From NCBI GenBank assembly GCA_035765635.1, contig DASTWZ010000052.1, positions 62,001 through 126,000 on the forward strand: a DNA stretch of 64,000 nt. The letters run 5' to 3'. The notes beneath the pieces were generated by a model, which worked only from the letters and a program-made list of their open reading frames with translations, was not told where the DNA came from and ran no database searches. The translations under genes were made by a program, and so were the position numbers. Below, piece after piece: positions 49,365 through 57,925 of this stretch. This DNA is from EW11 sp035765635 (GTDB lineage: Bacteria > Verrucomicrobiota > Verrucomicrobiia > Opitutales > Opitutaceae). The first letter of the stretch is position 1; every line of letters starts with the position of its first letter.

Positions 49365-51542
49365 CTACACTTCTGTGTACCAGTGGCGGGCTTGATCGTC
49401 GGAACCTTCGGATTGCTGGAAGACGACGACAGACCGGTAGCCGAGCGTGTGGCGTCCGCCGCCTTGCACGATCGATCCGGTTTCGATGAAAGCGTCGTCG
49501 TCCCGCGCGGTATCTAGGACAAGTTTCCAGCGCACGTCCGGATCGCCGGGCAGACGCACCGGGACGTTTTCATGATGCCCGTTGAAGTAGAGAAGAAACG
49601 TGTCGTCCTTGATCGGCGTGCCGAAGAAATCCTTCACGCCGAGTGAATCGCCAGCGAGCATCACGCCGAAGGTCTCGGCAAATGCCGATCGCCAGGCCTC
49701 GTCGCTCATCTCGGCACCGCGCCCATCGAACCACGTGATGTCCTTGATGCCGCTGCCGCGGATGTCGCGCCCCTGAAAAAAGCGCGGCTGATGGAAGATC
49801 GGATGGCTCTGGCGAAAATGAATCAGCTGACTCGTGAATTCCACGAGCTTCTCCTGTTCCGGCCCGCGCTTCCAACTCAGCCAACTGATCTCGTTGTCCT
49901 GGCAGTACGCGTTGTTGTTGCCCTGCTGAGTGGCGCCGTATTCGTCGCCGCCCCGCAACATCGGCACACCCTGCGAGAGGATCAGCGTGGCGAGCATGCT
50001 GCGTTGAAGTCGGCGGCGTAGCGCGAGAACTTCAGGAGGAGCGTCGAGACCTTCGTGTCCCCAGTTCCAGGAGTGATTGTTGTTGTCGCCGTCCTTGTTG
50101 TCTTCGCCGTTCGCCTGGTTGTGTTTTTCGCTGAACGAAACGAGGTCGAGCAATGTGTAGCCGTCGTGCGACGTGATGAAATTGATGCTGGCATTCGGTG
50201 TTTTGCCGCTGGACTGATACAAATCCGAGCTGCCGCAAAGCCGGTAGGCGAAATCGCTCGTGATGCCTTTGTCGCCTTTCCAGTAGCGGCGAACCGTATC
50301 GCGGTAGCGCCCGTTCCACTCGGCCCAGAGGACCGGAAAATTGCCCACTTGGTAGCCGCCCTCGCCCACGTCCCACGGCTCCGCGATCAACTTCACCTGC
50401 GAGATAATCGGATCCTGGTGAATGACGTCGAAGAATGACGACAGTTTGCTCACCGCGTGCAATTCGCGCGCGAGCGTCGCGGCCAGATCGAAGCGGAAAC
50501 CATCCACATGCATTTCCGTGACCCAATAGCGCAGGCTGTCCATCACCAGCTGCAACACGCGCGGGTGCGGCACATTCAAGGTGTTTCCCGTGCCCGTGTA
50601 GTCGTTGTAGTAACGCGGATTGTCCGCGACGAGACGGTAGTAGGCTGTGTTGTCGATGCCGCGAAACGAGAGATTCGGCCCGAGATGATTGCCCTCGACC
50701 GTGTGGTTGTAGACCACGTCGAGAATCACTTCCAGGCCAGCGGCGTGCAGGCTGTTGACCATCGCCTTGAATTCATGGACCTGGCCGCCTTTGTCTCCAG
50801 ATCCTGAATACGACGACTCCGGCGCGAAGAAGCCGATCGTGTTGTAGCCCCAATAATCCGAAAGCCCTTTCTCGAGAAGATGACTCGAGTCGACGTGCTG
50901 ATGGACGGGAAGGAGTTCGATCGCGGTGACTCCGAGTTTTTGGAAATAGTCGATGGCCTGCGGGCAGCCGATGCCCGAGTACGTGCCGCGTAGTTTTTCC
51001 GGCACTACATCCCACAATTTGGAAAAGCCTTTGACGTGGACTTCGTAGATCACCGTTTCGTCGAGGGAACGATCGGGGCGGTTCTTGTCGCCCCAGGTGA
51101 ACGCGCTGTCGACCACGACGGACTTCGGAATGGACGCGGCATTGTCGCGATCGTCTCGCGCCAGATCGGCGTCTTTGTGCCCAAGCGTGTAGCTGAACAT
51201 TTCCGGTCCCCATTTCACCGTCCCTGAGATAGCTTTCGCGTAGGGATCGATGACGACCTTCGCGGGGTTGAAACGGTGGCCTTTCTCGGGCTCCCACGGG
51301 CCGTGCACGCGATAGCCGTAGAGTTGTCCCGGCCGGACTTCCGGCAGGAAAGCGTGCCAGACATGGTCGTCGCACTCTTCTACTTTGATGCGCGTCTCCT
51401 CTTTCGTCGGATCGTCGGTGTCAAAGAGGCAGAGCTCCACGCCCGTCGCGTGCTCGGAAAACAACGAAAAGTTCACGCCGTTTCCGAACCAACTCGCGCC
51501 GAGGGGATAACTGTGGCCCTTCCAGATTCGTTCGGGTTTCAT
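49365..51542 (-). CDS. glgX: Glycogen debranching enzyme / isoamylase type
   Basis: A 725-residue GH13_11 enzyme hydrolysing alpha-1,6 branch points of glycogen. The N-terminal CBM48 (GNGVNFSLFSEHATGVELCLFD) is followed by the barrel with YNHTVEGN, DGFRFDLAATLARELH (nucleophile Asp), LIAEPWDVGEGGYQVG (acid/base Glu) and FITSHDGYTLLDLVSF (His-Asp), and the C-terminal beta domain. Length and start MKPERIWKGHSYPLG are typical. No glycogen synthase neighbours are present, so it may serve stress-related glycogen or trehalose turnover. Confidence 0.95.
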   Translation of the reverse strand: MKPERIWKGHSYPLGASWFGNGVNFSLFSEHATGVELCLFDTDDPTKEETRIKVEECDDHVWHAFLPEVRPGQLYGYRVHGPWEPEKGHRFNPAKVVIDPYAKAISGTVKWGPEMFSYTLGHKDADLARDDRDNAASIPKSVVVDSAFTWGDKNRPDRSLDETVIYEVHVKGFSKLWDVVPEKLRGTYSGIGCPQAIDYFQKLGVTAIELLPVHQHVDSSHLLEKGLSDYWGYNTIGFFAPESSYSGSGDKGGQVHEFKAMVNSLHAAGLEVILDVVYNHTVEGNHLGPNLSFRGIDNTAYYRLVADNPRYYNDYTGTGNTLNVPHPRVLQLVMDSLRYWVTEMHVDGFRFDLAATLARELHAVSKLSSFFDVIHQDPIISQVKLIAEPWDVGEGGYQVGNFPVLWAEWNGRYRDTVRRYWKGDKGITSDFAYRLCGSSDLYQSSGKTPNASINFITSHDGYTLLDLVSFSEKHNQANGEDNKDGDNNNHSWNWGHEGLDAPPEVLALRRRLQRSMLATLILSQGVPMLRGGDEYGATQQGNNNAYCQDNEISWLSWKRGPEQEKLVEFTSQLIHFRQSHPIFHQPRFFQGRDIRGSGIKDITWFDGRGAEMSDEAWRSAFAETFGVMLAGDSLGVKDFFGTPIKDDTFLLYFNGHHENVPVRLPGDPDVRWKLVLDTARDDDAFIETGSIVQGGGRHTLGYRSVVVFQQSEGSDDQARHWYTEV

Positions 51543-51743
51543 CGCGAAGCCTCCGGCTTGGAAAGATCGATCATAAGAGTGTCCGCCTCACGTGTGTTGG
51601 AGAGCGGGGCGCGGAGTGACAGCGTTCTCTTTACTTGGTGCGCGGCGAAATGCGGGCCGTTCTCCCAGCACCCACTGCGAGTTTCGCCCGATGGCTGATC
51701 TCCGCTCAGAGGACTAGGTTGGAGACAACCCATTCAAATTCAC

Positions 51744-52130
51744 ATGAGCACTTTCAATGATCCCACTCGCGGCAAAACCGTTCTTCGCGGAAAAGGCGCC
51801 GGTCCCATCACCAACGACGACATCGAGCGCCGCGCCCGCGAAATCGCCCTGATCAAAGGCCGTTCCGAGGACGAGATTTTCGCCGACGATCGCGAACAAG
51901 CTCGCGCCGAACTTTCTGGAGAAATCCTCCCCGCCTCGACGGGCGAGGACGTCGACAGCATTGGCACGCTCTCGCGCGATCCAAGCAATCCGCCGGCATT
52001 TTACGGCCGCAGCGCGCCGACTGATGAAGGCCCTGACGAGCAAAAAGCGCTGGAAAAAACGGTCCTCGACGGAGTCGAAGAAGCCCAGCACGACCAGATG
52101 GTCGAAGCCCGCCACCGCCGCGAACGATAA
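51744..52130 (+). CDS. Small acidic protein, possibly DUF2934-like
   Basis: A 128-residue hydrophilic, acidic protein without a membrane segment. The segment ITNDDIERRAREIALIKGR..ADDREQARAEL (about 22-57) resembles the 'I..RAYElY...G....DW..AE.EL' pattern of DUF2934, but lacks its Trp. The remainder is low-complexity Asp/Glu/Pro. It sits three bases before the LigD polymerase-type gene and is probably cotranscribed with it. I do not know the function. Confidence 0.65.
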   Translation: MSTFNDPTRGKTVLRGKGAGPITNDDIERRAREIALIKGRSEDEIFADDREQARAELSGEILPASTGEDVDSIGTLSRDPSNPPAFYGRSAPTDEGPDEQKALEKTVLDGVEEAQHDQMVEARHRRER

Positions 52131-52133
52131 GTC

Positions 52134-53198
52134 ATGGCGCGGTCCGGTAAACCGCCTGCACCGCCGCGGCGCACCGCCAAGGAGGTCATCATCGATGGCC
52201 GCAGATTGGAGCTGTCGAACCTCGGCAAGGTTCTGTATCCAGAATCTGGATTTACCAAGGGCGACCTGATCGATTACTACACCGAGATCGCCCCGGTCCT
52301 TTTGCCGCATTTGAAAGGACGCGCGCTGACCTTGAAGCGTTATCCGGAAGGCGTGAATGGCTTCTTCTTTTACGAGAAACGCTGCCCGCCCCATCGGCCG
52401 GATTGGCTGCACACCGCTTCGGTCTACAGCCACGGCCGCGGTCAAAATATCGATTTCTGCCTGGCTGATAATTTGCCCTCGCTGATCTGGGCCGCGAATC
52501 TCGCCGACATCGAGCTGCACACGAGCCTCGCTCTCGCAAAAGCACAGGACCGGCCGACATCGATGGTGTTCGACCTCGATCCGGGCGAAGGCGCGAACAT
52601 CGTAAATTGCGCCGAGGTCGCGCTCTGGCTGCACGACAAGCTTCAGGAGCGCAAACTCGCGTCGTTCGTGAAAACGTCAGGTTCGAAAGGCCTGCAACTT
52701 TACGTGCCGCTCAACACATCGGTGACATTCGACGAAACGAAGGTGTTTGCTCATCAGCTCGCGCAAGAGATCGAGATAGAGCACCCGGACAAAGTCGTGA
52801 CGAAGATGAGCAAGGAACTTCGGCGCAAGAAGGTGATGATCGATTGGAGCCAGAACGACGAGCACAAGACCACCATCTGCGTGTACTCGCTTCGCGCGAA
52901 GGCCGATCCCTCCGTCTCCATGCCCCTGCATTGGGCCGAAGTAGCGTCGTTGTTCGCCACGAAAAAACCAGAGCGCGTGCGCTTCGTGGCCGAAGCGGCG
53001 GTCATACGCACCAAATCGGAGGGCGACCTCTTCGAGCCTGTGTTGAAACTGAAGCAAAAACTGCCGCGTCTCGAGGCGGGCGCGGCGACCTCACGTGTCG
53101 CGACCAGCCGCCGCGGACCTGCGTCTCAACGTTCTGAAATTTCCCGGACGACATCGCGCGCTCGTTTGTCTTCGCGCAAACCGAGAAAAACCGGCTGA
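52134..53198 (+). CDS. Stand-alone LigD polymerase/primase domain protein
   Basis: A 354-residue archaeo-eukaryotic primase-fold polymerase of the LigD-POL/PolD type, used for gap filling in non-homologous end joining. Catalytic metal ligands are D147 and D149 (FDLDPG). SGSKGLQLYVPL has Q188 where multidomain LigD usually has His. VDWSQNDEHKTT carries the third carboxylate region. The tail is Arg/Ser-rich. There is no ligase or 3'-phosphoesterase domain. Its 3' end overlaps the ligase gene (opposite strand) by 73 bases. Ku is encoded just beyond. Confidence 0.92.
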   Translation: MARSGKPPAPPRRTAKEVIIDGRRLELSNLGKVLYPESGFTKGDLIDYYTEIAPVLLPHLKGRALTLKRYPEGVNGFFFYEKRCPPHRPDWLHTASVYSHGRGQNIDFCLADNLPSLIWAANLADIELHTSLALAKAQDRPTSMVFDLDPGEGANIVNCAEVALWLHDKLQERKLASFVKTSGSKGLQLYVPLNTSVTFDETKVFAHQLAQEIEIEHPDKVVTKMSKELRRKKVMIDWSQNDEHKTTICVYSLRAKADPSVSMPLHWAEVASLFATKKPERVRFVAEAAVIRTKSEGDLFEPVLKLKQKLPRLEAGAATSRVATSRRGPASQRSEISRTTSRARLSSRKPRKTG

Positions 53199-54145
53199 CG
53201 CAGAATTCCCTCGCGCGTCCACTCGCTGAATTTTACCTGGCAGACCAACTCGGGCTTCAGCCAGATCACGTCGCGCAAGGCTGCGGCGGTCGCCCCGGTG
53301 CCAAAGCGAGGTTTCCGCGGCATCGGCAGATTGTCGAAAGGGTTGGTTGGCGAACGAAACTTGGCGAAGATCGCGTGCAGTTCCGCGAGCCGCTTGGCGT
53401 TGAAGCCCGTGCCGACTTTTCCGGCGTAAAGCAGTTTGTCCTTGTCGTAATAGCCGACGAGCAGCGCGCCGAAATGAGTGCGCCCTCCTTGCGGCGGCGT
53501 GTACCCGCCGATCACGAATTCCTGATCCAGCGCGATCCGTTTCTTGACCCAGGTTCCGCTGCGCCGTCCGGGCTCGTAGATCGAGCCCCGCCGTTTTCCG
53601 ATGATGCCCTCCAACCCCTGGCGGCGCACCTCGTCGAGCAGCACATGCGGCTCCTCTTCGAATGTAGGGGAAATTCGGATACAGTCCGGCGCGCGCTTCA
53701 GAAATTTATTCAGCGCGGCTTTTCGCTTTTCGATCGGCTCGCCGACCAGCGATGTGCCGTCGAGATGGAGCAGATCGAAAACATAATAGAGGAGCGGCGC
53801 CTCTGCGCCCTCGGCGCTGTCGCGATTTTGCAGCAACTGAAAAGTCGGCCGGCCTTCTTCGTCGAGCGCAGCCACCTCGCCATCGACGATGGCGTTGGCA
53901 CATTTCAGTTTTTGCAGCCCCTCGATAATTTCGGGAAAGCGATCGTTCAGTGACTTGTGGTTGCGCGACCAAAGTTCGACTTCGCCGTCGTTGATCACGC
54001 CAAGCGCGCGGAAGCCATCGTATTTGATTTCGAGAAGCCAATCGTCGCCTGAAACTTCAGTCACGCCGAGCGCCTTCATCGGCTCGATGTAACTTGCCGG
54101 AGCGATCCGAGACGACGTTTTCGTTTTCGCAGACCGTGTCGGCAT
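53126..54145 (-). CDS. ATP-dependent DNA ligase, LigD ligase domain
   Basis: A 339-residue ligase. K41 in LEIKYDGFRAL is the adenylation lysine. Further nucleotidyltransferase motifs include VELWSRN, IVDGEVAALD, EGIIGKRRGSIYEPG and GTWVKKRIALDQEFVIGGY, followed by the OB-fold domain with VGTGFNAKRL and WLKPELVCQVKFSEWT. It seals Ku-bridged breaks. It is co-directional with ku, 18 bases downstream, and convergent with the polymerase gene, so the LigD functions are split over two strands. Confidence 0.95.
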   Translation of the reverse strand: MPTRSAKTKTSSRIAPASYIEPMKALGVTEVSGDDWLLEIKYDGFRALGVINDGEVELWSRNHKSLNDRFPEIIEGLQKLKCANAIVDGEVAALDEEGRPTFQLLQNRDSAEGAEAPLLYYVFDLLHLDGTSLVGEPIEKRKAALNKFLKRAPDCIRISPTFEEEPHVLLDEVRRQGLEGIIGKRRGSIYEPGRRSGTWVKKRIALDQEFVIGGYTPPQGGRTHFGALLVGYYDKDKLLYAGKVGTGFNAKRLAELHAIFAKFRSPTNPFDNLPMPRKPRFGTGATAAALRDVIWLKPELVCQVKFSEWTREGILRQPVFLGLREDKRARDVVREISER

Positions 54146-54163
54146 GGAGGAAAAACGGAAACG

Positions 54164-55018
54164 TTAAGCCGCTTTCTTGCGCGACTTCTTCTTCGAACCT
54201 GTGGCGTGAGCGGCCGTTTTCTTCGTCTCCTTTTTCCCCTGGGAAGTCTGCTCCAGGCTCTTCTGCAGCACGGCGAGCAGGTCGATGACCTTGCCGGACT
54301 TCTTCGGCGCTTTCGGCAGAGCGGGCAAATCTTTGCCACCGGCCTCGATCTTCTCGTCAATGACCTTCATCAACGCAGTGGTGTAGTCGTCCGTGTAGCG
54401 GGTCGGATCCCATTCGTCCGTCATCTGTTCGACGAGGGCTTTGGCCATCTGCAATTCCTTCCCCTGAGTCTTCTTCGTCTTCTCTGGAATTTTCAGCTCG
54501 TTCACGTCGGTCAGCTCGTCGCTGAAGTGCATGATCTCGAGAACGAGTGCATTCTTCGTCGGCTTCACGGCCGCGAGATGTTGGCGCGTCTTAATCACGA
54601 CTTTCGCGATACCCGCCTTGCCCGTTTCGAGCAGAACATCGTGCAGCAGCGTGTAGGCGTTGGCCCCGCCTTTTGCCGGCTCGAGGTAGTACGGCTTGTT
54701 GAAGTACATGGGATCGACGTCCTCGAGTTTCACGAAGTCGATGATGTCGACCGTCTGCGTCGCCTCGATGTCGACGCGCTTGAAGTCCTCTTCCTTGATG
54801 ACGACGAACTTCCCTTTCTCGTATTGGTAGCCCTTCACGATTTCATTCCACGGCACCTCTTTGCCATCCGCCTCGGCGACGCGTTTATAGTTGATCGGGC
54901 TCAGGTCGGAGGCGCGGAGAAGATGAAATTTTAACTCCTCGCGATGAGTCGCGGGAAACAGCGATACGGGAATATTGACGAGACCGAAGCTGATGGAGCC
55001 TTTCCAGATTGCGCGCAT
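54164..55018 (-). CDS. ku: Non-homologous end joining protein Ku
   Basis: A 284-residue bacterial Ku. It opens with MRAIWKGSISFGLVNIPVSLF and has the conserved NYKRV, KGYQYEKGKFVV, VDPMYFNKPYYLEPAKGG and ALVLEIMHFSDEL strings of the ring-forming DNA-end-binding core. A Lys/Ala-rich C-terminal tail (about 250-284, ending KKKSRKKAA) probably increases DNA binding. It homodimerises on broken ends and recruits the ligase encoded next to it. Confidence 0.97.
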   Translation of the reverse strand: MRAIWKGSISFGLVNIPVSLFPATHREELKFHLLRASDLSPINYKRVAEADGKEVPWNEIVKGYQYEKGKFVVIKEEDFKRVDIEATQTVDIIDFVKLEDVDPMYFNKPYYLEPAKGGANAYTLLHDVLLETGKAGIAKVVIKTRQHLAAVKPTKNALVLEIMHFSDELTDVNELKIPEKTKKTQGKELQMAKALVEQMTDEWDPTRYTDDYTTALMKVIDEKIEAGGKDLPALPKAPKKSGKVIDLLAVLQKSLEQTSQGKKETKKTAAHATGSKKKSRKKAA

Positions 55019-55034
55019 AGGAAATGAAAAATGA

Positions 55035-55280
55035 TTAGGCCGGCGGCGTCTTGCGCTGCGCGGCGGTTGTGTCTTTCGACGCAGTCGAAGACGCGGCAGG
55101 GTTCGCCTCGTCGGCCGCGGGTTGCTCGACCATCACCGGTTTGCCGATGGGCTTCTGCCCTTCCGTGTTGGTTTTCCCGGGCCGTTTCCCGACCAGGAGA
55201 AATATGACCGGGATGATGACGACGATTGCGACGATGAGAATTAGATAGCCCACTGCGCAACGTACACCTGGACAGGCCAC
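55035..55280 (-). CDS. Small single-pass membrane protein upstream of ku
   Basis: An 81-residue protein. One hydrophobic segment (YLILIVAIVVIIPVIFLLVG) is followed by a short Ala/Thr/Pro-rich cytoplasmic or periplasmic tail. The first nine residues from ATG 55280 are unusual, and GTG 55253 may be the true start, giving 72 residues. It is in the same direction and 16 bases upstream of ku. No homologous family is recognised. Confidence 0.55.
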   Translation of the reverse strand: MACPGVRCAVGYLILIVAIVVIIPVIFLLVGKRPGKTNTEGQKPIGKPVMVEQPAADEANPAASSTASKDTTAAQRKTPPA

Positions 55281-55389
55281 TTACCTACTGGGAAACCCAC
55301 CCAAAAAACTCACTTGAAATTGTCCTTGATCGTCTGCGGAGATTCCCTGAGTTTGAGCCTTCGCCGCGACGAAGGTCGCTTCAGGAAAT

Positions 55390-55466
<77 letters not shown>

Positions 55467-55476
55467 AAAGACAAAG

Positions 55477-55655
55477 GAAGAAGGAGGAAGGCAGAATGCA
55501 GAAGGCTGAAAGCTGAACGCTGCGAAACAGCTTGGGCGAAACCGGGGCAGGTATCCTCAAAGTACCACTTAAACCGCACGCTGCGCAGCACAGCTCTCAG
55601 CCTTCAGCATTCAGCTTTCCGCTTTCAGCCTTCCGCCTTCAGCCTTCAGCCTTCG
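55477..55655. repeat. 'cagccttcagc' inverted repeat
   Basis: Left arm (about 55477-55526: repeats of gaaggctgaaagctgaacgctg) and right arm (about 55587-55655: repeats of cagccttcagcattcagctttcc) are inverted copies of a short purine-rich motif around a 60-base middle. It is an intergenic element of the kind that recurs in some soil genomes. The right arm runs into the slipin gene and supplies its last codons and stop. Confidence 0.75.
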
Positions 55656-56433
55656 TTTCCCCCACGCTTCGTTTGATGAAGGGTGAGAAGAGGTCCAGTG
55701 GGATGGGGACGAAGGTCGTCGTGTTGTGCTCACTCGAGATTTCTCGCATGGTTTGGAGGAAACGCAGCTGCAGCGCGATCGGCTGCTCGTTGATCATCGC
55801 GGCGGCCTGCACGAGTTTTTCGGCGGCCTGGAATTCGCCCTCGGCATTGATGACTTTCGCCCGGCGCTCGCGCTCGCTCTCGGCTTGGCGAGCCATCGCG
55901 CGTTTCATGTTGTCCGGCAGCACGACATCTTTCACTTCGACCGCGGTCACTTTTACGCCCCATGGATCGGTCTGACGATCGATGATCTCCTGGAGCTTTT
56001 GGTTGATGTTCTCGCGGCGCGCGAGCAACTCGTCCAGATGCGCCTGACCGAGGACGCTGCGCAGCGTCGTTTGCGCGATCAGCGAGGTCGCCTTCAGAAA
56101 ATTCTCCACCTTCACCACTGCGGCTTCGGGATCGACAATGCGAAAATAGAGCACCGCATCGACCGTGACTGGCACGTTGTCGGTCGTCATCATTTCCTGT
56201 TTGGGCACGTCGATCGTGACGACGCGCAGATCCATGCGCACCATTCGATCCACGATGGGAATCAGCAGAACGATTCCGGGGCCTTTCGCGCGAAGCAGTT
56301 TACCGAGACGGAAGACGACACCGCGTTCGTACTCGCGCAAAATGCGGATGGCACTCGGCAGAATGATCAAGGCGAGCATCAAAGCGGGCACCAGCCACGC
56401 CACCAGATTCACCAACGGTTTTGCCGCGTCCAT
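55639..56433 (-). CDS. Slipin / stomatin-like SPFH protein
   Basis: A 264-residue membrane protein. One N-terminal hydrophobic hairpin (LVNLVAWLVPALMLALIILPSAI) precedes an SPFH domain with EYERGVVFRLGKLL, GPGIVLLIPIVDRMVRMDLR and TIDVPKQEMMTTDNVPVTVDAVLYFRI split over it, and a helical tail ERERRAKVINAEGEFQAAEKL. It forms membrane microdomain rings with the NfeD partner encoded 8 bases upstream. The final residues GETKAEG and stop lie in a dispersed repeat. Confidence 0.93.
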   Translation of the reverse strand: MDAAKPLVNLVAWLVPALMLALIILPSAIRILREYERGVVFRLGKLLRAKGPGIVLLIPIVDRMVRMDLRVVTIDVPKQEMMTTDNVPVTVDAVLYFRIVDPEAAVVKVENFLKATSLIAQTTLRSVLGQAHLDELLARRENINQKLQEIIDRQTDPWGVKVTAVEVKDVVLPDNMKRAMARQAESERERRAKVINAEGEFQAAEKLVQAAAMINEQPIALQLRFLQTMREISSEHNTTTFVPIPLDLFSPFIKRSVGETKAEG

Positions 56434-56441
56434 AAGGTCTC

Positions 56442-57719
56442 CTATTTTTTCGGTTTAACGTACAAAGTAAGTCCGACGATGCGTTCGATCTCCACCGGAT
56501 CGCCCGGGCCAATTGGAGTTTCGCTGCGCGCATTCCACCTCTCGCCTTCGATAAACACCGTGCCGCTATCCGCGCTGATCTGCGTGAGCGCCGGAACGGT
56601 TTTGCCGAGCATGGTCTCGCGTCCCACTCGATGTGGAAGCTTCTGCGCGCGCAGGCCGGCGCCGACGACGAACACGAAGAACGCCGCCGTGACCACGGTC
56701 GCAGGCACAATCACCGTCAGCGGGAGCCGGAACGCCGGACCTCCCGGCTCGAACAGAAGAAGCGAGCCCAGAAAAAATGCGATGATGCCGCCCGCCGTCA
56801 GCGCGCCATGCGTCGGCGCGAACACGTCGGTGACAAAGAGTGCAACCGCCAGAAGCACGAGCGCCACACCTGCGATGCTGATCGGCAGCACCGACGCCAT
56901 ATAGAGCGCGAGAATCAGCGCGATGACGCCCGCGACGCCGGGCAGAACCGCGCCGGGATCACTGAGCTCGCCGATGATTCCGTAGATCCCAATCAGCATC
57001 AGGACGAACATGACCTCGGGCCGCCACAGCCCTTGAAAAATCCGTTCGCGCGCGAGCATCGGCAGCGTTTGCACCTCTATGCCGGCAGTTCGCAGTACGC
57101 GTCCGCCGATGTCGCGCCCATCGAGCTGACGCAAGAGGTCGGGGACATCGCTCGCGATGAGATCGATCACTTTCAACTCCAGCGCTTTTTCCGCCGTGAC
57201 ACTCGCGCTGTCGCGCACCGCCGCTTTGGCCCACTCGACGTTGCGGTGACGCTTGTCCGCGATCGCCTCGATGTAACTCGTCGCGAAGTTCTCCATCTTC
57301 TTTGTCATGACATCGCTCGGCTTGCTCTCGCCGACGCCACCGAGTTCCACTGGATGCGCGGCACCGATGCTGGTGTTGGGCGCCATCGCCGCGACATCCG
57401 CTGCGAGAGTAATGAAGCAGCCCGCGCTGCCCGCGTTCGCTCCCGGCGGCGTCACATAAACGATAACCGGCACCTTCGATCGGTAGAACGCCTGCACGAT
57501 CTGTTTGGTCGACTCGAGCAAACCTCCCGGCGTATCGAGTTCGATGATGAGGCATCGCGCTCGAGAATTGTCCGCCGTGGAAATCGCGCGCGAAACGTAC
57601 TCCGCCGTGGCCGGGCCAATCGCTCCATCAATCCGAATCAGACTAGCCTTCACATCCGCCGCGCGCGCCGCAGCGCAAGCGACGATCCCGGCAACCGCAA
57701 CGTGAAGCCAGTTTCTCAT
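56442..57719 (-). CDS. NfeD-family membrane serine protease (ClpP-like)
   Basis: A 425-residue protein. A signal peptide is followed by a ClpP-class protease domain with catalytic S98 (PPGANAGSAGCFIT) and K140 (PSDVMTKKMENF), matching the Ser-Lys dyad of PH1510-type stomatin-specific proteases. Four hydrophobic segments (about 235-370) follow, then a C-terminal NfeD OB-fold (GKTVPALTQISADSG..FIEGERWNA). With the downstream slipin it forms the classical STOPP/NfeD-slipin pair. Confidence 0.94.
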   Translation of the reverse strand: MRNWLHVAVAGIVACAAARAADVKASLIRIDGAIGPATAEYVSRAISTADNSRARCLIIELDTPGGLLESTKQIVQAFYRSKVPVIVYVTPPGANAGSAGCFITLAADVAAMAPNTSIGAAHPVELGGVGESKPSDVMTKKMENFATSYIEAIADKRHRNVEWAKAAVRDSASVTAEKALELKVIDLIASDVPDLLRQLDGRDIGGRVLRTAGIEVQTLPMLARERIFQGLWRPEVMFVLMLIGIYGIIGELSDPGAVLPGVAGVIALILALYMASVLPISIAGVALVLLAVALFVTDVFAPTHGALTAGGIIAFFLGSLLLFEPGGPAFRLPLTVIVPATVVTAAFFVFVVGAGLRAQKLPHRVGRETMLGKTVPALTQISADSGTVFIEGERWNARSETPIGPGDPVEIERIVGLTLYVKPKK

Positions 57720-57782
57720 CCGTTCTCAACGTGTCCCCATCGGCCATATTCGCAAACGGGCGAGAACGGTGGGTTTGTTGGA

Positions 57783-57919
57783 TTTTCCCACGAATCACAC
57801 GAAGCACACGAATTAGAAAACGAATTTCCCACGGAAGACACGGAAGGTATTTTTATTTCCGTGTTTTCGGTGTATTCCGTGGGAAATTGGTTCGGTCATT
57901 CGTGTGCTTCGTGTGAAAA
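57783..57919. repeat. Nested palindromic repeat ('cacgaa'/'cacgga' type)
   Basis: Outer arms ttttcccacgaatcacacga.. (57783-57815) and ..attcgtgtgcttcgtgtgaa (57898-57919) flank inner arms ttcccacggaagacacggaa (57825-57845) and ..ttccgtg..ccgtgggaaa (57857-57886). The transcript could fold into one long branched hairpin. It lies between the NfeD start and the end of the alcohol dehydrogenase gene. Confidence 0.85.
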
Positions 57920-57925
57920 GGCCTT

